In this document: positions 1 through 14,697 of the stretch, piece by piece
How the letters are laid out: every line of letters starts with the position of its first letter
Numbering within the stretch: the stretch's first letter is position 1
Assembly: GCA_949316495.1 (NCBI GenBank)
Contig: OX439004.1
Span: 16,599,267-16,663,266 of the forward strand
Source: Amphiduros pacificus
Taxonomy: Eukaryota > Annelida > Polychaeta > Phyllodocida > Hesionidae
Direction of reading: 5' to 3'
DNA: 64,000 nucleotides
Position numbers and translations under genes: made by a program
The notes under the pieces: model-generated
What the model was told of the DNA's origin: nothing
The model's input: only the letters and a program-made list of their open reading frames with translations
Databases searched by the model: none

Positions 1-815
1 CACGGTGATCCCTGACCTGGGGCCTATATTTGGTAGATCCATTAACAGTTAAATATTAATATTGAACATAGCAATGGTTCCATTCTTAATATCAGATATG
101 GTTAACAGTGAACTTATTTACAATATTTACAACTGTAATTCCCTTTGCATGCAGTGGCCCGTCTATGAGATTTGGTCCTTTGTGTGTGAGTCATTTGATT
201 TCTGTCCTGCTGTATGTGGAGGCTCTAGGTCCCTGAACATATCAGTCCTTTCCCTCATTGTTTAACTCCCTCCCCTACAATCAAGTCCCTGGTTTACATG
301 CTTCCCTTTTCCCCAAGTTACTCCCATCGCCTCTAATACTTCCCTTTTTTTACTTGGTTTAACTTGCCACTTTTACCTTGGACGATTTTACTCCCTGAGG
401 TTGGACCCCGGAAGATGTCACGTTTTCCCCTTGCTGGTGGGGATTAGCAGGCCTGGGACAATGGGAGGTGGTGGGGAGGAGGTGGTTTGTGGTTTTGGAG
501 CAAGGATGGCGGTTTTGGGGCGTTGATGGCGATGGATATTTACTTTTTGTTATTTACTCTTGTGCATTGTTCTGTGTCGTCCTGATATGATGGTGTGGGC
601 AGAACGAAGGTTTAGCTACGCGCACAGTTTCCAGCCGGTTCTGGTTGCGCGCTCATCCCTTCTCACTTCCGTCCAATGACTGCCACCAAAACACTAGGGT
701 ACATTTTATGTTGCTCGTCACTGCCATAAAAGCATTTATCGCATCGATAAATGTGTTTTATCTCCACTATGGAAATCATTGTGCCCACCTTCACAAAACC
801 TGTCTTTTTTAGCAG
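1..815. other. Noncoding left edge, no gene recognised
   Basis: I see no supported gene. Short open frames here lack recognisable motifs. A somewhat G-rich stretch lies near 420-560. The minisatellite begins directly to the right. Confidence 0.5.
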
Positions 816-2915
816 AGGCCCACAACAGATACCATTCCTATCCCTCCCAGGAGCCAACATGATACATTACCACCCCCCTGAAGGCCCACATCATATATTA
901 CTCTATCCCTCTGAGGGCCCACATCAGATTTTACTCCATCCCTCTGAGGGCCCACATCATATATTACTCTATCCCTCTGAGAGCCCACATCAGATATTAC
1001 TCTATCCCTCTGAGGGCCCACATCAGATATTACTCTATCCCCCTGAGGGCCCACATCAGATATAACTTTATCCCTCTGAGGGCCCACATCAGATATTACT
1101 CTATCCCTCTGAGGGCCCACATCGTATATCACTCCATCCCTCTGAGGGCCCACATCATATATTACTCTATCCCTCTGAGCGCCCACATCATATATTACTC
1201 TATCCCTCTGAGGGCCCACATCAGATATTACTCTATCCCTCTGAGGGCCCACATCACATATTACTCTATCCCTCTGAGAGCCCACATCAGATATTACTCT
1301 ATCCCTCTGAGAGCCCACATCAGATATTACTCTATCCCCTGAGGCCCACATCAGATATTACTCTATCCCTCTGAGGGTCCATATCAGATATTACTCTCTC
1401 CCCCTGAGGGCCCACATCAGATATTACTTTATCCCTCTGAAGGCCCACATCATATATTACTCTCTCCCTCTGAGGGCCCACATCAGATATTACTTTATCC
1501 CTCTGAGGGCCCACATCATATATTACTCTATCCCTCTGAGGGCCCACATCAGATATTACTCTCCCCCTCTGAGGGCCCACATCATATATCACTCTATCCC
1601 TCTGAGGGACCACATTATATATTACTCTATCCCCCTGAGGGCCCACATCAGATATTACTCTATCCCTCTGAGGGCCCACATCAGATATTACTTTATCCCT
1701 CTGAGGCCCACATCATATATTACTTTATCCCTCTGAGCGCCCACATCATATATTACTTTATCCCTCTGAGGGCCCACATCAGATATTACTCTATCCCTCT
1801 GAGGGCCCACATCATATATTACTCTATCCCTCTGAGAGCCCACATCAGATATTACTCTATCCCTCTGAGGGCCCACATCATATATCACTCTATCCCTCTG
1901 AGGGACCACATCGTATATTACTCTATCCCCCTGAGGGCCCACATCAGATTTTACTCTATCCCTCTGAGGGCCCACATCAGATTTTACTCTATCCCTCTGA
2001 GGGCCCGCATCATATATTACTTTATCACTCTGAGGGCCCACAACAGATACCATTCCTATCCCTCCCAGGAGCCAACATGATACATTACCACCCCCCTGAA
2101 GGCCCACATCATATATCACTCCATCCCTCTGAGGGCCCACATCAGATTTTACTCCATCCCTCTGAGGGCCGACATCGGATATTACTCTATCTCTCTGAGG
2201 GCCCACATCATATATCACTCCATCCCTCTGAGGGCCCACATCAGATATTACTCTATCCCTCTGAGGGCCCACATCGTATATCACTCCATCCCTCTGAGGG
2301 CCCACATCAGATATTACTCTATCCCTCTGAGCGCCCACATCATATATTACTTTATCCCTCTGAGGGCCCACATCAGATATTACTTCATCCCTCTGAGGGC
2401 CCACATCATATATTACTCTATCCCTCAGAGGGCCCACATCAGATTTTACTCTATCCCTCTGAGGGCCCACATCAGATTTTACTCTATCTCTCTGAGGGCC
2501 AACATCATATATTACTTTATCCCTTTGAGGGCCCACATCATATATTACTTTATCCCTCTGAGGGCCCACATCAGATATTACTCTATCCCTCTGAGGGCCC
2601 ACATCAGATTTTACTCTATCCCTCTGAGGGCCCACATCAGATTTTACTCTATCCCTCTGAGGGTCCGCATCATATATTACTTTATACCTCTGAGGGCCCA
2701 CATCAGATATTACTCTATCCCTCTGAGGGCCCACATCAGATATTACTCTGTCCCTCTGAGGGCCCACATCAGATATTACTTTATCCCTCTGAGGGCCCAC
2801 ATCAGATATTACTCTATCCCCTGAGGGCCCACATCAGATATTACTCTATCCCTCTGAGGGCCCACATCAGATATTACTCTATCCCTCTGAGGGCCCACAT
2901 CATATATCACTCTAT

Positions 2916-3480
<565 letters not shown>

Positions 3481-4569
3481 CCCTCTGAGGGCCCACATCA
3501 TATATTACTCTATCCCCCTGAGGGCCCACATCAGATTTTACTCTATCTCCCTGAGGGCAAACATCATATATTACTTTATCCCTTTGAGGGCCCACATCAT
3601 ATATTACTTTATCCCTCTGAGGGCCCACATCAGATATTACACTATCCCTCTGAGAGCCCACATCAGATATTACACTCTCCCTCTGAGGGCCCACATCGGA
3701 TATTATTCTCTCCCTCTGAGGGCCCACATCATATATCACCTCATGCCTCTGAGGGCCCACATCAGATATTACTCCATCCCTCTGAGGGTCCACATCATAC
3801 AATACTCTATCCCCCTGAGGGCCCACATCAGATTTTACTCTATCTCTCTTAGGGCCCACATCAGATATTACTCTATCCCTCTGAGGGCCCACATCAGATA
3901 TTACTTTATCCCTCTGAGGGCCCACATCAGATATTACTTTATCCCTCTGAGGGCCCACATCAGATATTACTCTATCCCTCTGAGAGCCCACATCAGATAT
4001 TACTCTATCCCTCTGAGGCCCACATCATATATTACTCTATCTCCCTGAGGGCCCACATCAGATATTACTCTATCTCCCTGAGGGCCAACATCAGATATTA
4101 CTCTATCTCCCTGAGGGCCCACATCAGATATTACTCTATCTCCCTGAGGGCCCACATCAGATATTACTTTATCCCTCTGAGGGCCCACATCAGATATTAC
4201 TCTATCCCTCTGAGGGCCCACATCAGATATTACTCTATCCCTCTGAGGGCCCACATCAGATATTACTCTATCCCTCTGAGCGCCCACATCAGATATTACT
4301 CTCTCCCTCTGAGGGCCCACATCAGATATCACTCTCTCCCTCTGAAGGCCCACATCATATATTACTCTATCCCTCTGAGCGCCCACATCAGATATTACTC
4401 TCTCCCTCTGAGGGCCCACATCAGATATCACTCTCTCCCTCTGAAGGCCCACATCAGATATTACTCTATCCCTCTGAGGGCCCACATCAGATTTTACTCT
4501 ATCCCCCTGAGGGCCCACATCAGATATTACTCTCTCCCTCTGAGGGCCCACATCAGATATTACTCTCTC

Positions 4570-5429
4570 AGAAAGTGGCGGTTATGTCTTCAGATTTACC
4601 TTCTGGGATTATCCAATTTCTTTTCTTCTACATAGATTTATCCACATAATTCCAAACCTTTTGTTTCGTCGATTCATATTGGAGATGCAATGTGAATCAG
4701 AAAACCCTCAATCCATGGGTTGCATATGTGTTGTATGCAATATATTGGTAAGTACCGTAGAAAGTCATTAGATTGTTCTGTGCAGATGTTCTTGTTCTTG
4801 TCCACATATTATTATCTATCGTCTCAGCGTTCCCATACAATCTGGTAAATGCAAACTTCATGTTCCATCTACTAATTGCGTTCTGAGTGCAATCTTAAAA
4901 CTTCTTAAAATTCGTGTCATTGTACCTCCCCAGTTTCTTTAATATAAATTTCAAATTATGTTATGTGATAAAATGGTGTTATATTTGCTCAATGGCTTGT
5001 TTCTGTGCGGATTTTTAGCACAGTTTTAGCAACGTGAACAACACTTGTATGCAATAGAAACACAACTGTAATAGGGGCATCGTAAACTGTATGGACCCTC
5101 ACAGTACTGAAACGTTTCACAAAGGATGTTAACAGTCAACAATTGATGGTGTTTTTACAAAACATATTGTTATTTTATTATATGGATGATCATTTTTTTA
5201 TGAAGATGAACAGTTTTACATCGCGCTTCCAAATGTATCAGATTGCATACGTGATATAATCGGTAATAAATTGTTTTTAGTCCTTACCTGCGCCTTAAAG
5301 ATAGGAAACGAACGTCAATAACATTGTCTTTACAATCCTGATCATTTTTTGTACTATTCTGAGGTTGTATCACTTAAATGCTAGTTTAAAAACATTAAAA
5401 TAGTGAAAATATCATAGCATAAAAAGGAG
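4570..5429. other. AT-rich noncoding DNA, nothing recognised
   Basis: No coding signature, RNA gene or tandem repeat was seen here. Confidence 0.5.
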
Positions 5430-5469
5430 AAGTAGGATGCTTTGTGTCACTACACAAAGCATCCTACTT
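5430..5469. repeat. Perfect 18-bp inverted repeat (hairpin)
   Basis: The arms 5430-5447 and 5452-5469 are perfectly complementary (AAGTAGGATGCTTTGTGT on the left) around the 4-base loop CACT. It may be a relic of a small palindromic element; no function is visible. Confidence 0.8.
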
Positions 5470-5639
5470 TGTCATTGCAATATGTTAAATTGGTTCTCTA
5501 TGACTGGTAAATTGTATGGTAACCACTCTTTCTTTCATATCAATCATACATCTTTGGAAAAGTCGGTGCATATGCAGGACAAATGTTCTGAAAGCGATAT
5601 CTAAAAACGTTCGTGAAATCAGATTATCAAGCATATTTT

Positions 5640-5930
5640 CCTTACATGATATATATGTCTATACCCCAAACTGTGTGATCAAATGTTATTACCCATCGTA
5701 TTGTCCATCCATATATTTCTGTGCCATTTGAAAGAAAAAGAGTCTTGTGCGATCCAGTGCAAACACTTCCTCAGTAAAGAGGTTTGCTAACAATAGGGTA
5801 GCTTCAGGTTGTCACACTGGAGTGATTTGGGTAACACAGACCACCAGTATTGGAAGAGGCCTAACACCCTTATTGACCACAGTAGTGATGCTGGATAGCA
5901 TCGGGAAATATGGAATCAGGATTAGCTATC
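5640..5930 (+). repeat. Dispersed repeat, copy 1
   Basis: This segment aligns by eye with 22470-22750. Shared landmarks in the same order are ATGTCTATACC, GTGCAAACAC, GTCTGCTAACAAT/GTTTGCTAACAAT, CTTCAG and TCTAACAC/CCTAACAC. The two copies are diverged. The short open frames in it (for example 5747-6022) are not supported as genes. Confidence 0.55.
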
Positions 5931-6290
5931 TCGTAACCTTAAGTCATCTGCAGGAAATTGTAAAACTCTCTTTCAGAATTTCCGATCACAAACATGGTAA
6001 TGCGAACGTCAAATGTTTGTAAACCCATCGTATTTGGAATCTTGTATTCTGTGTCAGATTGCTGATGACATATCTCATAAATTGCGACATTATCTACGTC
6101 TTTGTTATATAATCCAGAGCACATATGAGTTTGATCGGAGCTCCAATGCCTCCAAATATGCCCGCTGAGCTCTATCTGGGAAATAAGCCTTGACAGGAAT
6201 CAGGAAAACAGTTTTAAACAAGATCAATTGAATTTATCATATGAATATAAACATCATGAACACTGTGATAAAGGAACACTCTCTCCCTCT

Positions 6291-6350
6291 TACACACACA
6301 CACACACACACACAAACACATATATATGTATAAATATATATATTTATATC
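6291..6350. repeat. CA and TA microsatellites
   Basis: A run of CA dinucleotides near 6294-6320 is followed by a TATATA-rich tract to about 6350. Confidence 0.85.
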
Positions 6351-6372
6351 ATATCAATTGCGATTAAACAAA

Positions 6373-6840
6373 AGAGATGGAACTAGATGTGGGGAATGAT
6401 GTCATGGAGTGGGCAGGTGAAGGTATCTGGATGAGATCAGGGCTCAGAGATGGAACTAGACGTGGGGAATGATGTCGTTGAGTGGGCAGGTGAAGATATC
6501 GGGATGAGATCAGGGCTCAGAGATGGAACTAGACGAGGGGAATGATGTCATGGAGTGGGCAGGCGAAGATATCTGGATGAGATCAGGGCTCAGAGATGGA
6601 ACTAGATGTGGGGAATGATGTCATGGAGTGGGCAGGCGAAGATATCTGGATGAGATCAGGGCCCAGAGATGGAACTAGACGTGGGGAATGATGTCATGGA
6701 GTGGGCAGGTGAAGGTATCGGGATAAGATCAGGGCTCAGAGATGGTACTAGACGTGGGGAATGATGTCATGGAGTGGGCAGGCGAAGGTATCTGGATGAG
6801 ATCAGGGCTCAGAGATGGAGTGGGCAGGGGAAGGTATTAT
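6373..6840. repeat. 73-bp tandem repeat
   Basis: About six copies of a 73-bp unit that starts AGAGATGGAACTAGACGTGG and includes GGGAATGATGTCATGGAGTG and GATGAGATCAGGGCTC. Copies differ by a few bases (ACGTGG/ATGTGG/ACGAGG). The last copies are shortened. Confidence 0.9.
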
Positions 6841-6879
6841 GATGAGATCTATTAGGATGAGATCAATGGGGCAGTTAGA

Positions 6880-7200
6880 AGGGGTTAGAGGGCACATAGA
6901 CTATATGAGATGGACTAATGGGGCAGACGGATGGGGTCTATAAGAGGGTAAATAGACTGTATGAGATGGACTAACGGGGCAGACGGATGGGGTCTATAAG
7001 AGGGTAAATAGACTATATGAGATGGACTAATGGGGCAGACGGATGGGGTCTATAAGAGGGTAAATAGACTATATGAGATGGACTAATGGGGCAGACGGAT
7101 GGGGTCTATAAGAGGGTAAATAGACTATATGAGATGGACTAATGGGGCAGACGGATGGGGTTTATAAGAGGGTAAATAGACTGTATGAGATGAACCAAAG
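6880..7200. repeat. 56-bp tandem repeat
   Basis: About five to six copies of a 56-bp unit containing GGGGCAGACGGATGGGGTCT, TAAGAGGGTAAATAGACTAT and ATGAGATGGACTAA. It follows the 73-bp array almost directly; the units share only short words such as GATGAGAT. Confidence 0.9.
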
Positions 7201-7529
7201 GGAGAGATGGATGAGGGTCTGTAAGAAAACAAATGATATAGAATATATGACATGTACCAATATGGCATTCGGAGGGATTTGGGTCAAATGTGAACATTGT
7301 TCAATCCTTGATTTGGCATGTACCAGCCAGAAAAAAAATTAGCGATGACCCAATTGAGTCATTACAGAATCGATCATTTCGACCAGGGCAGTGGAGGTCT
7401 TGGCAGAGAGGATGTTGTCTTATATTTGTTTGGTTGTGATATAACAATGTGGAGTTGACGTGGTATCAATCAGGCCCAGTGGTGTACGAAGATATAATTC
7501 AGACACAATTTTCAAAACTTTCACTATTC

Positions 7530-8142
7530 ACATATGTTAACACAAGGTTAATGCTGTTTAGAAATATTCATTGAGAACATGCACAAGTCAGATATATTAT
7601 CTCAGGGTTGATGTTGTTTCGAGACATCCATCGAGGTCATACCTAAGTCAGATATGTTAAAACGAGGTTGATGCTGTTTAGAAACGTCTATTGAGGTCAT
7701 ACCATAGTCAAGATAAATTAACACAAGATAAATTAACACAAGGCTGATGCTGTTTGGAGTCATCCATTGAGGTCATGCCTTTGTCACATTAAAACATCTT
7801 TTGAGGTCATATCTGAGTCACATTTGTTAACAAAAGGTTGATGCTGTTTAGAAACATCTATTGAGGTCATACCTTTGTTAACAAAGGGTTAATGCTGTTT
7901 ATAAACATCTATTGAGGTCATACCTAAGTCACATATGTTAACACAAGGTTGGTGCTGCTTGGAAACATATATTGAGGTCATATCTAAGTCACATATGTTA
8001 ACACAAGGTTGATGCTATTTAGAAACATCTATTGAGGTCATACCTACGTCACATATGTTAACACAAGGTTGATGCTGTTTAGAAACATCTATTGAGGTCA
8101 TATGCAAGTCACATATGTTAACACATGGTAGATGCTGCTTGG
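7530..8142. repeat. 60-bp tandem repeat
   Basis: About ten copies with a period of 60 bases in the well-kept right part. The unit contains ACATATGTTAACACAAGGTT, GATGCTGTTTAGAAACATCT and ATTGAGGTCATACCTAAGTC. Left copies are more diverged and one is partly duplicated. There are no variable spacers. Confidence 0.9.
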
Positions 8143-10465
8143 AAATTTTCCCATGTCAAATTCGTCCAATTGAGTCAGATGATCTTTACAGCGACAATGG
8201 TCTTAAATAAATGCGATTACCAATCACACGTGCACTTAAAGGATCTGTTCGATGTGCTCATATTAACTTAAGAGAGACATTACGTGAAATAGTTACATGG
8301 GACTGAAAATAAATTTAGAACCCTTTTTACACATTTAATCATAACAATTCTGCATAAGTATTATTAATCACGAACAAGGAAAATTACAATATAGTGCTCT
8401 GGCCAAGAAACTTAGGCACAGGGACTCCCTTACTGTTATTGCTTAGAGAATATCTTAATCCAAAGTTTATATTGCGATGTGCGAGGCGTGTAAATCAGGC
8501 CTCGTGCTTCCCTAAAGGCAGCGGGACAATGCTTCCAGGGAATCTCACATGTGGATCTGATACCTGCAATATAAGGCTCTTCTAAATGAAAAGGAAATAT
8601 GACACAGTCAGACATGTTAATCTGTCTTTTTCATGTGAAAATAAAATGTCTCATATTTTCTGAGACATACATCCATTGTTTATTCAGCACCTCCAAGATG
8701 TTCTGGCATGGTTTAATGCGAGGGTTAGAAATGCTAACTATATTTCTGACGATTGTTTGCAAGGAAAAAAATCATTAAAGGGTAGTTACTGAATTGACTA
8801 GTTGTAACCCTGGAATGAATATCTTCCGTCTCTATAATAGGCAGCAAAAGAGTGCATCTGTGTACACACAAATTACAAATTGTAAGATTTCATGTTTCTT
8901 TTGTTTATTTTAATTAATGTCTTGAACGTGTAAAATTGTTCACGTGCCAGATAAACAGATTAAACAAAGAGGCAATTTTAAATCAAAATTGTTTCAAAGA
9001 TTTTCAAGTAATCCAATAAGAATTTAATGAAGTACATGACTAAAACACTTCTACAACCGAGGATTTGGTGAGAATGGACTAACGGTCACATGAAGGGAAT
9101 TACCGTCACTGTTGGTTTGTAGTCAGCACAAGTTCTCAGATCTCCGGAAATTTTATTTGCGGGGTTTTTAATATTTCAAATATTAATTCAGTCGTTTTAA
9201 TGTTTATTTTTTTTAATTGATTGGTGTTCACTGGCACATCACTACAGCAAATGGCATGTTTATTAAAATATAATCAAAAACTTATTTGTATGTTAAAATC
9301 ATTTTCGTAAATTATCCACAATTATAGTATATCCTACAGTTATAACCGCTCGTTTGAAAAAATGTTTTTGTTGCTCCAAAAATGTTAAGAAACATAAAAT
9401 ATCAAAATGTTCTGAATAGTATGGATTTCTCAACCCTTTACAACGTTATATTTGAACAACGATGATTTTCACACGATTATCCCGAACTTTGAGCTTCATT
9501 TATAAAGGATCTGAGACGATGATAAAGCTATAGCAAATGAAATCATGACAAAATGCTTTGCATTGATGTCCAATATGTCAAAGTGAATCACTGATTAAAA
9601 AAAACTGAGGAGATATTATATGATCATCTCATGAACTAACTATTCTCTACATGATTTGAAACCGATACTTACCGCTTGTGTCATCATACCTGGGAGATAA
9701 TCGAAAAAAAATCCCCGGAAATTCCTTGAAAAAGAGTATATTTAAGTGAGTATATTTAAGTGTACAAACTCTGCCACCCATTCTTAAGATACATCCTAAT
9801 TTGAAATTTTTTTCCTGACAACGTTCCCAAGTAATATTTTCCAATTCTGTATTGACTTAATGCCTTGATATTTCCGGTAGATGTCTCTGATATCTTAGAG
9901 CTTTCACTTCGCCACCAGAGTGCCATCAAAATCGAACTTGACACAGGGGTGCAGGTCTTGCAAAGATGATATTTTTACTTTACAATTTAGAACATACTCA
10001 AGTTTGTCTCAATGTTGGACACCATTTTTCTCAATTATATGGCCCATATGGTTATTTGCTTTATACTTGGTCAAACTCTGATACTTTAAACTCACAACTT
10101 CATGCAAAGTTTTTCATAACTCTAACTTTCAAATGACATTCTGGCTTTTCAATATATTGCTCATGGCCAAAAACCTCATAGAAAATGCATTGCTGTCACG
10201 AGGTTCAAGTGTAGCTTTAATTAAAAGATATATAGACATTTCTAATTATGCTTGAATGAATCTACATCAAATTTGAATATTTCCTATGACAGGAGTTTGG
10301 TACCCTCCATCACAGGACTTCTCTCCATATCAGACGCTGCCATCAATGGTAAATGAATGTACGTTCAGAGCTGACCACAAGCCATGAATATTCATAAATA
10401 TCCAAGCTGTAATCCTGATTGAAAAAGAATAAATGAATATTCATACAAATTCTGCTTTGTACTGA
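8143..10465. other. AT-rich noncoding DNA, nothing recognised
   Basis: Only short open frames without recognisable motifs. No tandem repeats or RNA genes were seen. Confidence 0.5.
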
Positions 10466-10715
10466 TTAGTAAGCATCTGGGTCAGCCAGCTGATCACAGG
10501 TCATGACCTGAGGTTGGTCAATCCTTGCTGGATGGTATTTTGGCGGATATTCTGGTGGGTAAGTATTTATGACCCAAGGAATTCCAGAGTGAATGATATC
10601 AAATGTGGGACAATGACAGCAGAGGTAGTAAGAAGGGACTTGCAATATTTCTGATGTAATGCACAGAGGGGTTTGGGTGCAACCAGTTTCCATACATTTG
10701 TTTGCATTGCATTTG
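10466..10715 (-). CDS. Candidate terminal exon, cysteine-rich, unknown protein
   Basis: On the minus strand a possible splice acceptor (GTGTTCAG, ending at 10716) opens a frame of about 83 codons that runs to a stop at 10466. The peptide has several cysteines in the first half (CNANKCMETGC, CITSE, CCHCP) and a proline/tyrosine-rich stretch (YPPEYPPKYHPARIDQP) before its end DQLADPDAY. The composition looks more protein-like than neighbouring frames, but no family is recognised and no upstream exon was found. It could be the last exon of a small gene or a chance open frame. Confidence 0.25.
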
Positions 10716-13700
10716 CTGAACACTAACATCTGACCTATTCACCTAGTTTCAATCTAGTATTCAAGGCAGTGTACTATAAGTAGTGTATTATACAGCCCTG
10801 CATATCAATAATATTTGCCCTGGTCTTAATATCTTACCAACATAAAGTTGCTATTTGCTGGTTATTTATCAACCATAAGATCAAATACGTTTACCTTCCC
10901 CATTTCAATGATGTGAATGCAAATAGCAAAAATACATTCGGACTATATTGTGTACCTAGTTTTACACATTTCATAAATGTTTGGGATGGCATCTGACCAC
11001 AGTTGTATACATTTCCATATATTACATTGCCTTCTTTGAGAAGCTTTGTAATGTTGATAAAAAAAACAACATATCTCTTAACCTTTCAGATATTCATAGA
11101 ACTTGTGTTAAAGCACACACATCTAAAAAGTTAGGTCTCTCTTAGGTCTCTAAATATTATTAAACAATTGTTGATTTAAAATTTCACAACTGTGACTCAA
11201 CTATTGTTTTCCTCTGTAGTTTTGTTGAAATTGCTGTTTTAAAACTATGCTTCATATCTGTTTATAGTAGATATGAACCATGAAATTTAACTTTTTATTA
11301 TTTGTGGTTAGTCAAAAGGCAAAATATTTCTTTCGTGTAGGTCCTTAATGCTAAGCTACATGTAAGCTGCAACCTCCCTGCGAGGGAATGTGACCAGTGA
11401 CATTTTAACTTGCCAAATAATGCACTGATTAGCCTCACACATGAATGCTTTATAAAGCAATCTTGGGTGACTTCTTCAAGTCAAAAGAGTTGCATTTTGC
11501 TGTAATTACTCCCAAAGCCATCAATAGAATGGACTTGAAATCCAATATTTTCAGAAAAACCATGCATTGGTAATTATCTGTTGTAGTAATTATCTGTGTT
11601 ACCATCTTACCCAACCATAATTCCTCTACATACAAACCCTGGGTTGCTCTTTCTTTTGTCTTCCTGCAGACATTACCCTGACAGGAGATGACATTTAGAA
11701 GAGTCCACTTCTAATCTCACTGTGCAAGTTCATATACAATGGCTAAGCATAACTAAGACACGAAAATACAAAGAAATATTTTAGCACAAGACTGACATCT
11801 CATATTCACTGAAAGGGGATATGATTATTTAAAGCCCTGTTGCCAGAGATCAAATTCCACACAAGTCATTACTTTAAATATGATGACCAATGCATAGCAT
11901 TTCTGAAAACAATGTATCTCAAGTCTTTTTTACTGATGTATTTTGGCATGGATATCAAGGTCAGTTTGATCTGCCTATGTTATAGAAGTTATATATATAT
12001 ATATGACATGTTATGGATGACTGGCATGTTATGAATGACTGACAATGCCAATTCTGTGATATTATTGAGACAGTATTATAAAGAATTGAGATCTTTATAC
12101 ATTGACCATGCCATCAAATGTTAACTCTCCAAATTGCATATGTGAAATGGCTGTCTCATGCCAATCTAGTCATTCTCTGCACAGTTAAATGTATTAGTAT
12201 AGCTTACATTAATCTTGCAGTGCACTGTCAGTCTTTCCTCTATCCATCCATGTTCATTTTTACGACTATTTAGCACTTATCCTTGTCCACATATTTGATT
12301 CTTGCAATAAAAACAATTAAACAATGATTTATATTTTCCATTTATCATTAAAAGTATAACAAATAAATATTTTTGAGAGAATCTCAATATATTTCCAAAT
12401 ATGTAACAAGTGTATTGATTATTTATTTACATTTTCTATCCCTGCATCCAAAAATCCCCCTTTTAGGATGGTGAAAACTTAACATTCTCCATTCAATCTG
12501 TGATGGTTTATTTTTGATAGTGTGAAACAGCACCAGTAGAGCGACACCAAAGTTCCAATGCTAATTTCAGGTTCTAAGCAGTCATGGATTCAAGTCCATT
12601 AATACATTTTACTGAATAAATGGATTTTTGCTCAACTTTTTTGGAAAGTACAATATTACAATGATTTGATGTCAATCATTGAACCCATGCAGTTTATTTT
12701 TGGTATATGGATCTATTTCATGCATGTCATCATTATCCATTGATATGAGACAATTGTTTTGATGACACAAGGGGTGATTAGTTGTACACCTCATCAAGGA
12801 GTTTGTCCTCTGGTAATGTTTGTCTCAGCATGAATATACAATATCAGCATCTTATATTTTGCAAGTAAATTGCAAACTTTTTACAGGACATATTGTTGTC
12901 AATATCTTTACCTTCACATTCAAATAGTGGTAATAGTTTTAAATGATATAAAATGAATACATATTTATAGTTCTAAATGATATAAAATGAATACATATTT
13001 CCATCTTTCCAAGCAATGTTATCAAAAAAAAATGATTTGGTATAAACTGTAGGATATATAATGAAATGGAAACAATAAGGGGCACATAAATATGCCCAAA
13101 TTATTGATCCTGTATAAATATATAAATATATTCACACAACGAAATCTGTCCAGAAATTATATGCATATCACCTTAAACTTAGATCTGTAGTACATTCATG
13201 GCAAAGAAATGAAATAAAGTTCAAAGTGACGACGAGCCCATATCAAAGCACATCAGAGATTCTTCCATTCTTTTCATATAATATTATATATTTTCCTTGT
13301 TTATCACAATCTAAACGGTCATCCATTTAATAATCATGGGTCATTGGCCTCAGAGCTATACTAATCAGTTGTTTTTTTTTTTTGGTAATGTTTGGGAATA
13401 TTTTCTGGAAATGCGTGCAAATTGCTTCATAATTTATCACTTAAAGCTTTAACCCAAATGAGGCAGGTCAAGAGAAGTCAATGTGGTTAAAATAATGTAC
13501 TCAATATTGGTGCTGACTCCATCGACTCCTATTCACTTCATTTCATAAGTTATAAATGGAGGCTATACTTGGGGTAATCAAAATGCATATAACATACTGA
13601 ATTTGGCTTGAAACAGAAGCTCTCAATGAGGTTATCATATCAAATTGTCAGTAAATTATCTAAATACCATTGCCTTACACATAACAGGCTACTTACTATA

Positions 13701-14697
13701 CACATGTGACCTTCAATGTCATTTATTATTCTTATTCTCAAATATCCCTAAAAAATGACCTATTTCATATAATCTACTCCTCTTGTAGTACTGCATCTAG
13801 TCCTCTTGTATTACTGTGACAATTAAATTGATTTCCTGATGAAATCAGTGTATTTGTTGCTATTCTTCAAATATATAGATATTAAAGTATACCATTTGTG
13901 GTATAATTCGTTCATTCCTGGGTCATGCTCCCTGCTGTGATTTAAGTAAGATATATTGCATTGCCATATACAATTTTCTAAATACAAACCCTAATAATAT
14001 ACTCTCAAATTACCTCACATATCATAGAATGATGAAAATAATAATCATGGCAATAATAAATAATATACTCATTTATATATGATATAAAAGTTTTGATAAA
14101 ATTAATCAGAATTTCAGATATATCAAGTATCTTAATTGATGCAAGTTGAAATATGGCATGTTGACAGAACTTTGAATAAAGATTGTATATGTCCATGCAT
14201 GATAAAAGTTTGCCTCTGTTCGTGATCAGATGCTGGAAATATTTTCATATCAAGAGTTACTCAAATATGTAACTGCATTAAAACACTCATGGAATATAAT
14301 TTGTTTTCTATCTCCCAATTCCTCCATTGCCTAATAATCTGATTTGTATTCATGAATTCTTTGATATAATTGTGATTGTCACTGTTATCTTTCTGTACTA
14401 CTTTCATCTTCTTCCATCGACATATTGTATGTTTCTTCAAATAATCATAGTTGTTTGTTTGTCATAATTTATCCCAAACAATGCAATAGGATTGGATGAT
14501 GATCATTTTTCAATTCATTTTATAAATTTATAACATTCGTCCAATATTTTGTAATAAATGAATCCTGACTGTAGGAAATGTGGGACAACTTAATAGGAAG
14601 TGTAGACCATGCCGACCTCAAGCTTCCCAGCTGGTAATCAGATCAACAGCCCAGCTACAAACTTTAGATTACATAGTTCAGGTTTAGTCATAAAGCA
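10716..14697. other. AT-rich intergenic DNA, 3' flank of the zinc-finger gene
   Basis: No gene recognised. The right end must hold the 3' untranslated region of the zinc-finger gene. Short poly-A, TA and ATA tracts occur. Confidence 0.5.

Noticed and set aside
5516-6022. Small open frames 5516-5731 and 5747-6022 as genes
   Set aside because: They lie in or next to a dispersed repeat whose second copy at 22470 does not keep the frames.
7530-8142. CRISPR-like regular array
   Set aside because: The 60-base units are contiguous tandem repeats with no unique spacers, and the context is an animal genome.
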